DNA of 64,000 nucleotides from Bacteroidales bacterium (GCA_024401855.1 JAKSKH010000001.1:62001-126000), one strand, 5' to 3'. Shown: positions 27,725-36,954, counted from the first letter of the stretch. Notes: a model not told the origin generated them from the letters alone. A program made the numbers and translations.

Positions 27725-28630
27725 ATGAAAAGAATACTCAAATCCATTATTTCCGCCTTCATCCTTCTCTGTCCGATGATGACGGGGACTGCAGGAGCGG
27801 CTGAGTCTTTCAGCTGGGTGGCTGACTCCCTCAAGACCGTGGAACTGTTGAACATTACGGTCAAGGACCAGCGCAACGCCATAGCGACGGTCAGAATAGG
27901 TTTCAGCAATCCTACGATGGCTTTTGAGATTTCCAATGTCAACGCTGACCTCATCATAGACGGCAGGACCTGCTGCTCCGTGGCCACCAGAAACATCATA
28001 GCCGTCGAGAAGAAAAGTGACAAGACCTATCTCACTGACGTTGACATCGTCATTCCGGAAGATGCCAATATCTTCAGTATTCTCAATGTGCTCAAGTCGA
28101 GGTACAAGGCCAGTTTCTCGCTGTCCGCCTCAATGAAGGTGGCGATGCGCGGCGGATTGGGCGCCACATTCAGGACGGACATCCCCCTGGACGGAATACT
28201 TAAGTCGGAGGTTCTTATCACCCAGCTTTTGGAGAAGCCGTTTTCAATTTCCCCTCTTCCGGGCCAGTTCAGCGTAAAAAGTTTCGATATCCTGTACATA
28301 GACGAACTTGGGTCTGACGGATTCCAGGCTCTTCTTGAAATAGGCATAGATTCTCCCTCTCTCATGAAGATATCTCCGGAAATCGGGATTGCCGGAATGA
28401 TGAAGCTGTCAGGTGCCGAAGCCTTCGACATAGAATCAGTCTACAGACTTGACATAAAAAGCGGATACAGGATGTACTACATTCCCGTCAGAGGGAAACT
28501 GGCGGAAGGTTTCAACCCATGCGCGCTCCTCAATCTTCTGAAGAGCGGCAGCCGTGAGACCCTGTCCATTGTCCTGAGGCAGCCGAAGATAGTTGGAGAA
28601 AAGGAAATAACCATTTTTTCATATGAATAG
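27725..28630 (+). CDS. exported protein of unknown function between RSH and xpt
   Basis: A 301-residue protein with a signal peptide (MKRILKSIISAFILLCPMMTG...). The body is beta-rich and alternates hydrophobic stretches (VELLNITVKDQRNAIATVRIGFSNP), loosely like LEA/WHy-type or lipid-binding domains; I do not assign a family. It lies 10 nt after the RSH gene and overlaps xpt by 8 nt, so it belongs to the same transcript. An envelope protein in a nucleotide operon is unexpected. Confidence 0.65.
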   Translation: MKRILKSIISAFILLCPMMTGTAGAAESFSWVADSLKTVELLNITVKDQRNAIATVRIGFSNPTMAFEISNVNADLIIDGRTCCSVATRNIIAVEKKSDKTYLTDVDIVIPEDANIFSILNVLKSRYKASFSLSASMKVAMRGGLGATFRTDIPLDGILKSEVLITQLLEKPFSISPLPGQFSVKSFDILYIDELGSDGFQALLEIGIDSPSLMKISPEIGIAGMMKLSGAEAFDIESVYRLDIKSGYRMYYIPVRGKLAEGFNPCALLNLLKSGSRETLSIVLRQPKIVGEKEITIFSYE

Positions 28631-29201
28631 ACTGGAACAGAAAATCATTTCCGACGGCATAGTCCGCGAAGGGAATGTCCTCAAGGTTGACAGCTTTCTG
28701 AACCATCAGATAGACATTGACATGCTCAACTGGATCGGAGAAGAATTCAAAAGACGTTTTTCTGACGTGAAGGTTGACAAGATTCTTACCATTGAGGCCA
28801 GCGGAATCGCACTTGCAAGTGTAGCCGCCCTGCACTTCAATGTTCCGGTGCTGTTTGCGAAGAAGACACAAAGTGTCAATGTGGACGGAGAAAAATTCTG
28901 TTCACAGGTTGCATCCTTCACCCACAAATGCATCAACAACGTCTTCGTGTCGAAGAATTATCTCAAAGCTGGAGAAAAGGTACTCATCATCGATGATTTC
29001 CTTGCCATGGGTTCTGCCCTGGAAGGACTGACAGACCTAGTCAGACAGGCGGGAGCCGAGGTGGCCGGAATTGGAATCGCCATAGAAAAGGGCTTTCAGG
29101 AAGGGGGAAGAAAAATCAGGGAAAAAGGATACAGACTGGAATCACTTGCCATCATAGATGAGATGGATGGAACTACGGGAACCATTAAATTTAGACAATA
29201 A
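28623..29201 (+). CDS. xpt: xanthine phosphoribosyltransferase
   Basis: A 192-residue type I phosphoribosyltransferase. The PRPP-binding loop is VLIIDDFLAMGSA (residues about 123-135), the base-binding region lies near FAKKTQSVN, and length fits the Bacillus-type Xpt homodimer. It converts xanthine (and weakly guanine) to the nucleotide. The stop TAA shares a base with the ATG of the permease gene (TAATG), recalling the xpt-pbuX pair of Firmicutes. No purine riboswitch is present. Confidence 0.93.
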   Translation: MNRLEQKIISDGIVREGNVLKVDSFLNHQIDIDMLNWIGEEFKRRFSDVKVDKILTIEASGIALASVAALHFNVPVLFAKKTQSVNVDGEKFCSQVASFTHKCINNVFVSKNYLKAGEKVLIIDDFLAMGSALEGLTDLVRQAGAEVAGIGIAIEKGFQEGGRKIREKGYRLESLAIIDEMDGTTGTIKFRQ

Positions 29202-30517
29202 TGGACAATATTTTCACTCTTGATGGCCGCGTTCCTCTGAGCAAGGCGCTCCCCATCGGCCTGCAGCATGTTCTGGCGATGTTTGTCTCAAACATCACCC
29301 CCATCATCATCCTTGCCGGGATTATGAACTTCGACCCGGCATTCAAGGCCAACCTTGTACAGAATGCAATGATCGTCGCAGGCATCGGAACCCTGATTCA
29401 GCTGTTCCCGGTATGGAAGATAGGAGCACGACTTCCTATAGTAATGGGAATCAGTTTCACCTTCCTTTCCGTCGCCATAGGAGTTGCCACCACATACGGA
29501 TACGGAACAATGATGTGTGCGGTCATTATAGGCGGTATAGTTGAAGGACTGCTTGGACTGTTCGCCAGATATTGGATCAGGATAATCACCCCCGTCGTAG
29601 CCTCGACAATCGTGATAGCAATAGGTTTCTCCCTTCTTCCCATTGGCGCCGCCTCTTTCGCCGGCGGGCAGGGAGCCGCAGATTTCGGTTCCGCCCGGAA
29701 CTGGATTGTCGGAACCGTGACACTGCTCAGTTGTATCCTTTTCAGAGTGTTCACCAAAGGTTTCTTCAAGTCCATTTCCGTTCTCGCAGGTCTTGTGGTT
29801 GGATATATTCTGGCTATATGCATGGACTTGGTTGATTTCAGTCCACTAAAGGAATGCGGCATAATTTCCCTCCCGACAATCCCAATGCTTAAGGAAGGTT
29901 TCGAACTTGATTTCAACCTCGGAGCCGTTCTTTCTTTCGTCGTGATTTTCCTTGTATCGGCAACCGAGACAATAGGAGACACCTCCGCACTCACCGCGGC
30001 CGGACTACATAGAGGGGCAAGCACAAAGGAATATTCAGGAGCTCTTGCCTGTGACGGATTCATCAGTTCGATTGCCGGTGTGTTCGGATGCACTCCCATC
30101 ACTTCCTTCAGCCAGAATGTGGGTCTTGTTGGCATGACCGGAGTTGTCAACCGCTATGCAATAGGCACAGGTGCCGCCGTAATGATTATCGCCGGAATCT
30201 TCCCCGCCTTCGGGGCGCTTCTCTGCACAGTACCCTCCTGCGTTCTGGGAGGATGTACAATCATGATGTTCGGCTCCATCATCTTCGCCGGATTCGAGAT
30301 GCTGTCAAGGTGCAAAATCAACACACACAACAAGTCCGTTGTAATCCTGTCCCTTTCAGTAGGTCTCGGATTCACACAAGTGACGGGAATGTTCGACATA
30401 TTCCCGCAGATGATTCAGGACATTTTCGCAAACAACTGCGTTGCAGTTGTATTCGTTGTGGCACTGATCACCAATGCCTTCAACTTGTCCAGGACAAAGG
30501 AGGACTCAGACGCCTGA
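29201..30517 (+). CDS. pbuX: NCS2-family purine (xanthine) permease
   Basis: A 438-residue nucleobase transporter with about 14 membrane segments. The start PLSKALPIGLQHVLAMFVSNITPIII is the UraA/PbuX N-terminus and EYSGALACDGFISSIAGVFGCTPITSFSQNVG carries the NCS2 signature. Substrate is inferred as xanthine from its coupling with xpt. Its end overlaps the convergent manA by 12 nt. Confidence 0.9.
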   Translation: MDNIFTLDGRVPLSKALPIGLQHVLAMFVSNITPIIILAGIMNFDPAFKANLVQNAMIVAGIGTLIQLFPVWKIGARLPIVMGISFTFLSVAIGVATTYGYGTMMCAVIIGGIVEGLLGLFARYWIRIITPVVASTIVIAIGFSLLPIGAASFAGGQGAADFGSARNWIVGTVTLLSCILFRVFTKGFFKSISVLAGLVVGYILAICMDLVDFSPLKECGIISLPTIPMLKEGFELDFNLGAVLSFVVIFLVSATETIGDTSALTAAGLHRGASTKEYSGALACDGFISSIAGVFGCTPITSFSQNVGLVGMTGVVNRYAIGTGAAVMIIAGIFPAFGALLCTVPSCVLGGCTIMMFGSIIFAGFEMLSRCKINTHNKSVVILSLSVGLGFTQVTGMFDIFPQMIQDIFANNCVAVVFVVALITNAFNLSRTKEDSDA

Positions 30518-31342
30518 GGTCAGCAGTTTCATTGAGCCCGTCGGAACGGCGCAAAGATCCTCCTTCAGAAGAAGCGCCGCCTCGCCGGCCTTGATGAAGG
30601 TTCCGTTGACGGTTCCCTCCCCTTCAAGACACATCACAACCATGAATTCACCCTCTGTCTTTTTCTCAAGAGGCCGGGTGAGTTCCATGAAGGTCGTCGT
30701 GAAATAGGGGCACCTGACTATTTCTATGTCCTCATTCTTCCTTGCGACGTAACTGGTACGGTAATCCGGAAGAACAGTGTAGTCAATTGCATCCTTAGCT
30801 TCCTGAGTGTGGAGCTGGCGGGGTTTGCCGTCAAGCCCCGGACGTCCGTAATCGTAAATACGGTATGTTACATCTGAAGTCTGCTGTATTTCTGCGATAT
30901 AGCATCCTCCGCCGATGGCATGGATACGGCCTGCAGGCAGGAAGAACACATCTCCGGGTTTCACGGGATAGTCGGAAAGAACGTCAGTTATCCTGTCGTT
31001 CTCCACAAGTTCGACGTATTTCTCCGGATTTATACTTTCTTTCAGACCGCTCAGCAGATGAGCGCCTTCAGAGGCCCCGATAACATACCACATCTCTGTC
31101 TTGCCCTTGCAGTTATGGCGTTTTGCCGCAAGTTCATCATTGGGATGCACCTGAATGCTGAGATCTTTGTGAGCGTCTATGAACTTGATAAGGAGAGGAA
31201 ACTGTCCGGGGAAGATATCGGTTATCTTCTTACCCTTCTCAGGGCCTTCAGAAACTACGGATTCATTACCGGGAACGGCGGAAAGCACCCAGCTTTCCGT
31301 TCCCCAGACCATTGTCTTGAGTATCGGTGAAAACTTATACAT
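30506..31342 (-). CDS. manA: class I mannose-6-phosphate isomerase, compact form
   Basis: A 278-residue zinc-dependent cupin that interconverts mannose 6-phosphate and fructose 6-phosphate. LLIKFIDAHKDLSIQVHPND supplies the zinc-binding Gln/His residues and KTEMWYVI the next ligand; FFLPAGRIHAIGGG is the substrate pocket. It is shorter than the usual 310-320 residues because the N-terminal region is condensed (ILKTMVWGTESWVLS), fusing VWG directly to the ESW motif. It is downstream (gap 6 nt) of the M3 peptidase gene and probably read from the same transcript. Confidence 0.88.
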   Translation of the reverse strand: MYKFSPILKTMVWGTESWVLSAVPGNESVVSEGPEKGKKITDIFPGQFPLLIKFIDAHKDLSIQVHPNDELAAKRHNCKGKTEMWYVIGASEGAHLLSGLKESINPEKYVELVENDRITDVLSDYPVKPGDVFFLPAGRIHAIGGGCYIAEIQQTSDVTYRIYDYGRPGLDGKPRQLHTQEAKDAIDYTVLPDYRTSYVARKNEDIEIVRCPYFTTTFMELTRPLEKKTEGEFMVVMCLEGEGTVNGTFIKAGEAALLLKEDLCAVPTGSMKLLTSGV

Positions 31343-31348
31343 ATCTGT

Positions 31349-33361
31349 TTATTTTAAACCTCTTGCCCTTAGAAGTGCGGAAGCGTCGGGATCCGCTCCG
31401 CGGAAGCGCTTGTAAAGAATCATTGGCTCTTCGCTTCCTCCCATCTCCAGTACATTATGACGGAAACTCATGGCAGTTTCCTTGTCAAAGATGCCTTTCT
31501 GCCTGAACAGTTCGAAAGCGTCCTTGTCAAGAACCTCTGCCCAGAGATAGCTGTAGTAACCTGCACTGTATCCACTCGAACCGAAAATATGGTTGAAATA
31601 AGTGCTGCGGTAACGCGGGATAATCTCGTCTATGAGTCCCATTTCCTTTGACGCCTGAGCCTCGAAGGCATTTACATCCACGCCCTCGATACTCTCAAGT
31701 TCATGCCATTTCATATCAAGGATACTGGCGGCGCAAAGTTCTCCTGTGGTGAATCCCTGATTGAAGTTTCCGGCTGCCTGAAGTTTGTCCACAAGTTCCT
31801 GGGGAATGACCTCTCCGGTCTCGTAATGGAATGCATAGGTGGCGAGAACTTCCGGCTCGAACGCCCAGTTCTCGTTAATCTGTGAAGGAAGTTCGACGAA
31901 GTCCCTCTTTACTGAAGTACCGCCTACGCTCTTGTATGTACACTGGCTGAGGAGCCCGTGCAGGGCATGGCCGAATTCGTGGAACATGGTTTCCACCTGA
32001 TCTATGTTGAGAAGGGCGGGAGTTCCATCGGAAGGTTTGTTGAAGTTGCCCACATTGACAATCACAGGCCTGACGTCCTTCCCGTCAGGAGTCTTGTACT
32101 GATTTACGAAGTTGGTCATCCAGGCGCCTGCACGCTTGCTGTCGCGGGGATAATAGTCAGTGATGATGATTCCGACAAGGGATCCGTCCTCGTCCGTAAC
32201 CTTGAAAGCCTCGCACTCGGGATAATAAAGTGCAACGTCGGCAACCGGCTCGAACTTGAGTCCATAAAGGCGTGAGGCGTTCCCGAAAACTCCGGCACGG
32301 ACGTTCTCCATCTTGAAATATTTCATTATCTCGGATTCGTCCATTGCATAGCGGGCCTTACGGACGCGCTCTGCATAGTACATGTAATCCCACGGTTCGA
32401 TACGTGACCCTTCCGGAAGAATACCGGCCGCAATGTCCTCATCCATAACCTTCTGCATGTCGGCCACTTCTTCACGGGCCCTTGCCATGGCGGCATCCAT
32501 TATGCCGGACAGGAAATTATCTACGGTTGCAGGGTCGCCGGCCATCTTGTTGTGAAGAATCATGGCGGCGGGAGATGCATAACCAAGGAGTTTCGCCTTC
32601 TCTATTCGCAGTTCCATTATGCGCAGTACATCAGCTTTGTTGTCCTTGTCATTACCATTGTTGCCACGCATGGAGTATCCGCGGAAAATCTGCTCCCGGA
32701 GCTCCCTGTCCTCGGTGGAGGCCATCCTGTCATAGTAGTTCGCCACGGAAAAGCCGAACTTCTCCTTGAAAGCATTGCTCTCGTCAAGCAGATTGTTGCC
32801 GAATTTGAGAACAAGGGAGGAAAGCTCCTCGTTTATTTCGCGCAAACGGGTCTGCTGCTCTTCAGGCAGAGCGATTCCATTGTTGACGAAACTCTCATAG
32901 AAGTCCTTCAGAAGCATCTGCTGCTCGCGGGTGAGATTGCTCTGGTCAGACTTGTAAACCTTCTCCACACGCTTGAAGAGCTCCGGATTCATGAAAATAT
33001 TGTCGCTGTGCCTTGAAAGAAGAGGCGTAGCCTCCGCAACGATGTCGTTTAAAGACTCTGTGGCGTTGCTTTCACTTATATTGAAAAGCACGTTGGATAC
33101 TTTCTCGAGAGTTGAACCGCTGCGGTCAAGAGCAGCAATGGTGTTCTCAAAGTCCGGCTCGTCAGGGCAAGCGACGATAGCCTCTATTTCCCTGTTCTGC
33201 TCCTCTATGCCGGCCTGAACCGCGGGGAGGTAATGAGACTCCTGAATCTTGTCGAACGGAGGTATTCCATACGGGGTGTTCCAATCTTCCAGGAAAGGAT
33301 TGTTATTGCTGCAAGCTGTCATAGCCAATACCGCGAATGCGGCCGTCATTATTTTTTTCAT
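31349..33361 (-). CDS. M3-family dipeptidyl carboxypeptidase, lipoprotein
   Basis: A 670-residue oligopeptidase with HEFGH (QVETMFHEFGHALHG), the zinc HExxH motif of family M3, in a helical fold. The N-terminus MKKIMTAAFAVLAMTAC is a lipoprotein signal with the cysteine at residue 17, so the enzyme is anchored to an outer or inner membrane leaflet rather than cytoplasmic. Its likely role is trimming imported peptides. The open frame extends to 33652 but the extra residues belong to the nuclease gene in another frame; start at 33361. It is one base from the nuclease stop. Confidence 0.93.
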   Translation of the reverse strand: MKKIMTAAFAVLAMTACSNNNPFLEDWNTPYGIPPFDKIQESHYLPAVQAGIEEQNREIEAIVACPDEPDFENTIAALDRSGSTLEKVSNVLFNISESNATESLNDIVAEATPLLSRHSDNIFMNPELFKRVEKVYKSDQSNLTREQQMLLKDFYESFVNNGIALPEEQQTRLREINEELSSLVLKFGNNLLDESNAFKEKFGFSVANYYDRMASTEDRELREQIFRGYSMRGNNGNDKDNKADVLRIMELRIEKAKLLGYASPAAMILHNKMAGDPATVDNFLSGIMDAAMARAREEVADMQKVMDEDIAAGILPEGSRIEPWDYMYYAERVRKARYAMDESEIMKYFKMENVRAGVFGNASRLYGLKFEPVADVALYYPECEAFKVTDEDGSLVGIIITDYYPRDSKRAGAWMTNFVNQYKTPDGKDVRPVIVNVGNFNKPSDGTPALLNIDQVETMFHEFGHALHGLLSQCTYKSVGGTSVKRDFVELPSQINENWAFEPEVLATYAFHYETGEVIPQELVDKLQAAGNFNQGFTTGELCAASILDMKWHELESIEGVDVNAFEAQASKEMGLIDEIIPRYRSTYFNHIFGSSGYSAGYYSYLWAEVLDKDAFELFRQKGIFDKETAMSFRHNVLEMGGSEEPMILYKRFRGADPDASALLRARGLK

Positions 33362-33362
33362 A

Positions 33363-34433
33363 TTAAAGCGATATATTCTTGTAAAGATAACCATTTTTCC
33401 CAAGTTTATCCTCCAGTTCAGATATAGACATGAACATATCCGGAGATATTTTGGAAGGGTTTCCTTTTTTGTTTGGGAAATACAGCCCGAAACCGCTGTA
33501 TCCATTTTTTTCGGAAAAGACGACCACCGCCTTGAAGAGTGCCGCAGGCACCCTGACCCTGTGCCCGGCGTTGTCTCTGACATAGTCGGCAGATCCTCTT
33601 GTATCAGTCCCTGCAACAACGTAGAGCGTGTCACAATGCACCGCCAATTCACGGCAGTATGCCTCCAATGAGGCCCACGCGCCGGAATTCAGACCGGAGT
33701 TCTCGGGCACTATGTTGCAGGCCATGAAAACGTCCAGATTATCCCTCAGCCCGAGTCTGTCGGCGGACGGGACAAGGTGCCCCCTCACAAAGGAACCGCC
33801 TGACCCGGAGGTAAAAGATTTATTGCCGATCGAGGCCTGGGAACCACGGGGGATGAGAGGATCGTAAGCATAAGCGTCCGTTCTCACCCCATCCGTCAGG
33901 TCCGATAAGCAGAGCGGGTAGGCTACCCATCTGGCAATCCTCGCAAGCGTGTCATAATAAACGGAATAATTCCGTCCTCCCGAAGAAGAAGGATGATGGA
34001 TGAAGACGCATCCGTCTCCCACCGACGTTTCCGGCAACTCCGGCCAGGAGACATCCGCCACATCCGAAGCGAAACCGGGGCAGGAACCCCTTCGAACCGA
34101 AACGCACGCAGCATCGCATGCCTCCGTTTCTCCATGATAGATGTGGGGGCGGGCCAGAAGCGTGACGGCATCGCCCTCCTCTATGCCTTCCTGCCGGAAT
34201 CCTCTCATCCCGTACACCTTCAGATAATCCTCCCCGTCATAGAGATAGAATCGTCCGTTGTCGTAATCGGCTATCGATACGACTGTGGCGGAAACGCGGC
34301 AGAAAGCCGTATCCCCGGCATCTGCCCTGTTCTTGAATTCAGTGATGCTGTCCGATGTATGCGCAGGTACGGGGACCCTTGCGCAGGACGCAAAAAAGAT
34401 GGCCGACAAGGCCATGAAGGTGAAGTTTTTCAT
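33363..34433 (-). CDS. secreted DNA/RNA non-specific endonuclease, lipoprotein
   Basis: A 356-residue lipoprotein (MKNFTFMALSAIFFASCAR). The C-terminal half is an NUC1/EndA-type endonuclease: FVRGHLVPSADR is the DRGH-type active site with the general-base His, and NIVPENSGLNSGAWASLE the metal-site Asn motif. The N-terminal half (DTAFCRVSATVVSIADYDNGRFYLYDG) looks like an OB fold. It probably cuts extracellular nucleic acids for scavenging or clears DNA in biofilm. It is located in a run of surface genes. Confidence 0.85.
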   Translation of the reverse strand: MKNFTFMALSAIFFASCARVPVPAHTSDSITEFKNRADAGDTAFCRVSATVVSIADYDNGRFYLYDGEDYLKVYGMRGFRQEGIEEGDAVTLLARPHIYHGETEACDAACVSVRRGSCPGFASDVADVSWPELPETSVGDGCVFIHHPSSSGGRNYSVYYDTLARIARWVAYPLCLSDLTDGVRTDAYAYDPLIPRGSQASIGNKSFTSGSGGSFVRGHLVPSADRLGLRDNLDVFMACNIVPENSGLNSGAWASLEAYCRELAVHCDTLYVVAGTDTRGSADYVRDNAGHRVRVPAALFKAVVVFSEKNGYSGFGLYFPNKKGNPSKISPDMFMSISELEDKLGKNGYLYKNISL

Positions 34434-34449
34434 ATTTTTCAAAAAAAGG

Positions 34450-36207
34450 TTAAAACCTGTACGATAATCCCAGCAGCAATGCACGTTGCATCGGTTTGGT
34501 GACAACGTCCTTTAAATATGTCAATTCCTGATTCCAGGTTTGCTCGTGGTTCTCCTTGTCAACAATATCCCTGAATTCCCCGAAGAGTTCCAGTCCGTTC
34601 GCAAAAGTCTTGGTAAAACGGAGATTTGCTATTACGTCCTCCCCTTTGAGGTTATAGGCCGATTCCTTGGCGCTCACATATATGAGATCGGAAGAAAGCT
34701 TGATGCTTTGATTGAGATACACGTTGATTCTGGAGCCAAGTTCATAATTGAAGTCCTCTTTGTTGAACTCCTTGTTGTTTCCGTAAACATCGTTGTTGAA
34801 CGCGGTCCAGATTTCAGCCTTTATGTCATTCCCGTTCATCTTAAGGTCTAGCTTGACACCTTTGGATTCCTGTCTCTTGTTGTTTATCCAGGTAAACAGC
34901 GTTTTCTCTCCAAGATCCGTGGTGGAAGGGTCAAAATTGACATCCATGACCTTTTCGGCAGTATTTGTCTTGTTTCTGTAGTGAAAATCCAATGACAGAT
35001 TGAAAATGGAGCGTATGTAGGAATAATTGAAATTCACATTATCCGATATTTCCGGCTTCAATTCCGGGTTTCCTCTGAAATACTCCCCCTCAGACTCGCC
35101 TATCATGTAGGTGGGACAAAGTTTTTTATAATCGGGTCTGCTGATGGTACGGGCATAGTCAAGAGACATGCTGTTCCTCTCGTTGATGCGGAACTTCACA
35201 CCGGCAGCAAGAATATTCTGCCAGTCTTCTTTGTCAAAAAGGTATTTAATGTCGGATCGGGACTTCTTTTCATCAAGTTTGTCCATCATGGAATGCGAAT
35301 ACCACTGAATACGTTCCTTCAAGGAGAAATCAAACTTGCCTACGGTCCATACAAGATTGACGTAAGGTTCCGCAGCCCATGAGAAGTAATAGTACGACTG
35401 GCGGTAATCCGTCGAATCCTTCCAGGCGCCCCCGACAAAGGACTCTGCTGTATATCCGTCAACATCGTTATTCAAAGGAGAATCAATGCCCGCAGACAGC
35501 TTGATTTTACTCCCGTTGAAATTGAACATATCATTATAGGCAATGTTGAGTTTGAAATCGATGTCATTGAGATTGCTGTAAGTCGCATAGTGCTTGTGCT
35601 TGAGGTAGAAATTTCCGTCAGTGAATCTCATCTTTCTCTCCAGATTCGATTTGCCATAATATACACCGCCAGCGGAAAAGACTGCGGATGGCCTGTTCTT
35701 GAATTTTCGGGTATATGCTATGATACCGTCTATCTGCCCGCTTTTGTTTGCAACGGAATCTTCCTGGATTCCGGTTATTCCTTCACGGGACAGACCTTCA
35801 CGCCTTTCAGTTGAAAGTCTGACAAATTCATTTCCTGCACGGATGGAATAGGATACGGAAACGTCTATTGCATTCAAAGTATCGAGAGCGTAACCAAAAT
35901 CAACTCCGGCCCTTGCATCCCAGTTTCTAGGTTTGATAATCTTGTCTTCAGCCTTGTAATATTCATTACCTTCTTTCTTCACATCTATTATTGTTGTCTG
36001 CTGCTCAGAAGGCATATAATTGTGACTGCCGGCAAGGTTGAGGCCAACATAGGTTCTCTTGCCGGAATATTTCACCTTGAAAGCCGCATTCTCATTATTG
36101 CTGCCGGAAAAATTGGTGCCTCCGCCCAGGTCAAGATTACCGGACCACTGGGCATATGAAGCGATGCTCAAAAAAAAGGCGACAAAAATAGAAAACAGTT
36201 TTTTCAT
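34450..36207 (-). CDS. plug-less TonB-receptor-like outer-membrane beta-barrel
   Basis: A 585-residue exported protein (MKKLFSIFVAFFLSIASYAQ) made of alternating beta-strands with many Tyr/Phe/Trp girdle residues, ending in LLLGLSYRF. It resembles the C-terminal barrel of Bacteroidota TonB receptors (NERNSMSLDYARTISRPDYKKLCP, FRGNPELKPEISDNVNFNYSY) but has no plug domain and no carboxypeptidase-like repeat, starting directly with barrel strands. It may be a barrel-only porin or lack a plug by gene loss. It overlaps the previous gene by one base. Confidence 0.78.
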   Translation of the reverse strand: MKKLFSIFVAFFLSIASYAQWSGNLDLGGGTNFSGSNNENAAFKVKYSGKRTYVGLNLAGSHNYMPSEQQTTIIDVKKEGNEYYKAEDKIIKPRNWDARAGVDFGYALDTLNAIDVSVSYSIRAGNEFVRLSTERREGLSREGITGIQEDSVANKSGQIDGIIAYTRKFKNRPSAVFSAGGVYYGKSNLERKMRFTDGNFYLKHKHYATYSNLNDIDFKLNIAYNDMFNFNGSKIKLSAGIDSPLNNDVDGYTAESFVGGAWKDSTDYRQSYYYFSWAAEPYVNLVWTVGKFDFSLKERIQWYSHSMMDKLDEKKSRSDIKYLFDKEDWQNILAAGVKFRINERNSMSLDYARTISRPDYKKLCPTYMIGESEGEYFRGNPELKPEISDNVNFNYSYIRSIFNLSLDFHYRNKTNTAEKVMDVNFDPSTTDLGEKTLFTWINNKRQESKGVKLDLKMNGNDIKAEIWTAFNNDVYGNNKEFNKEDFNYELGSRINVYLNQSIKLSSDLIYVSAKESAYNLKGEDVIANLRFTKTFANGLELFGEFRDIVDKENHEQTWNQELTYLKDVVTKPMQRALLLGLSYRF

Positions 36208-36875
36208 CAGAACTTACGGATAATGCCGATTCCGTAACTCATAAAGCCCTGAAGCAGGCCCATGGCCCCTCCTTTCCGGATATCCCAGGTTGATTCGAAT
36301 GATTTCTTGTCAGGATAGGTGGAATTGGTTCCGCACCATCCGAGAGAAATTACACCGAAATGAATCTGGAGGGCGAATTTTTCTGTAATGTCAAAATCAA
36401 CCACAGGAAGAACCTGAAAACCGTACTGTGTCTGCTTCGTCCATTCCGTCCAGCGCATTTCCTTTCCGATATTGTAGTTCTGACCGACAAAAATATTGCC
36501 TTCCGCCCAAATGGTTATTATTTTCCACTGGAAAAGCTTGTAGCCGAAAAAAGGAGCTGCGGACCAGCCTATGGCACGGTTCACTATGGGCTCCTCCTTG
36601 TTTATGTCGCCATCCCATGAGAAGACGGAACCGGTATACATCTGACCGTACTGGAAACCTACCCTGCCGCCCAACTGCATTTTTTCATTGATATTCCAAT
36701 AAACCTTAGGGTTAAATCCCAACTGATAGGTTTTATCATTGATAATGACTTCCCCATTGTTGTAAGTATCCTTTACAGTATCGAAATTGATGTTGAAACT
36801 GCCTCCGAAATAGACTTTTGCTTCTGAGGGAAATGCCAGAAATATGGTCAGAAATGCAAATAACAGTTTTTTCAT
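36207..36875 (-). CDS. outer-membrane beta-barrel protein of unknown function
   Basis: A 222-residue exported protein (MKKLLFAFLTIFLAFPSEA). The mature part alternates hydrophobic and polar residues and is rich in Gly, Tyr, Trp and Phe, with a terminal IGIIRKF suited to barrel assembly. I assign no family. It is the first gene of a run (this gene, barrel, nuclease, peptidase, manA). The frame is open to 36941 but the ATG at 36875 follows the promoter by 13 nt. Confidence 0.75.
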   Translation of the reverse strand: MKKLLFAFLTIFLAFPSEAKVYFGGSFNINFDTVKDTYNNGEVIINDKTYQLGFNPKVYWNINEKMQLGGRVGFQYGQMYTGSVFSWDGDINKEEPIVNRAIGWSAAPFFGYKLFQWKIITIWAEGNIFVGQNYNIGKEMRWTEWTKQTQYGFQVLPVVDFDITEKFALQIHFGVISLGWCGTNSTYPDKKSFESTWDIRKGGAMGLLQGFMSYGIGIIRKF

Positions 36876-36888
36876 GATGCTTTTTCTG

Positions 36889-36896
36889 CAAAAGTA
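36889..36896 (-). promoter_or_regulatory. -7 promoter box TACTTTTG for the OMP/nuclease/peptidase run
   Basis: Exact TAnnTTTG match; leader of about 10 nt before the ATG at 36875. Confidence 0.62.
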
Positions 36897-36913
36897 AAAG
36901 AATAAATCAAAAT

Positions 36914-36954
36914 AAAAAAGGGAGAGGATGGTGATGGCCATCCTCTCCCTTTTT
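36914..36954 (-). terminator. bidirectional-looking terminator after the large TonB receptor gene
   Basis: Arms 36919-36931 and 36938-36950 are perfectly complementary (13 bp) around TGATGG, flanked by A-run 36914-36918 and T-run 36951-36954. In the leftward direction the A-run is the terminal T-tract of the receptor transcript. Confidence 0.9.

Noticed and set aside
28600..28625. purine riboswitch before xpt, by analogy with Bacillus xpt-pbuX
   Set aside because: xpt overlaps the previous gene by 8 nt, leaving no leader for an aptamer.
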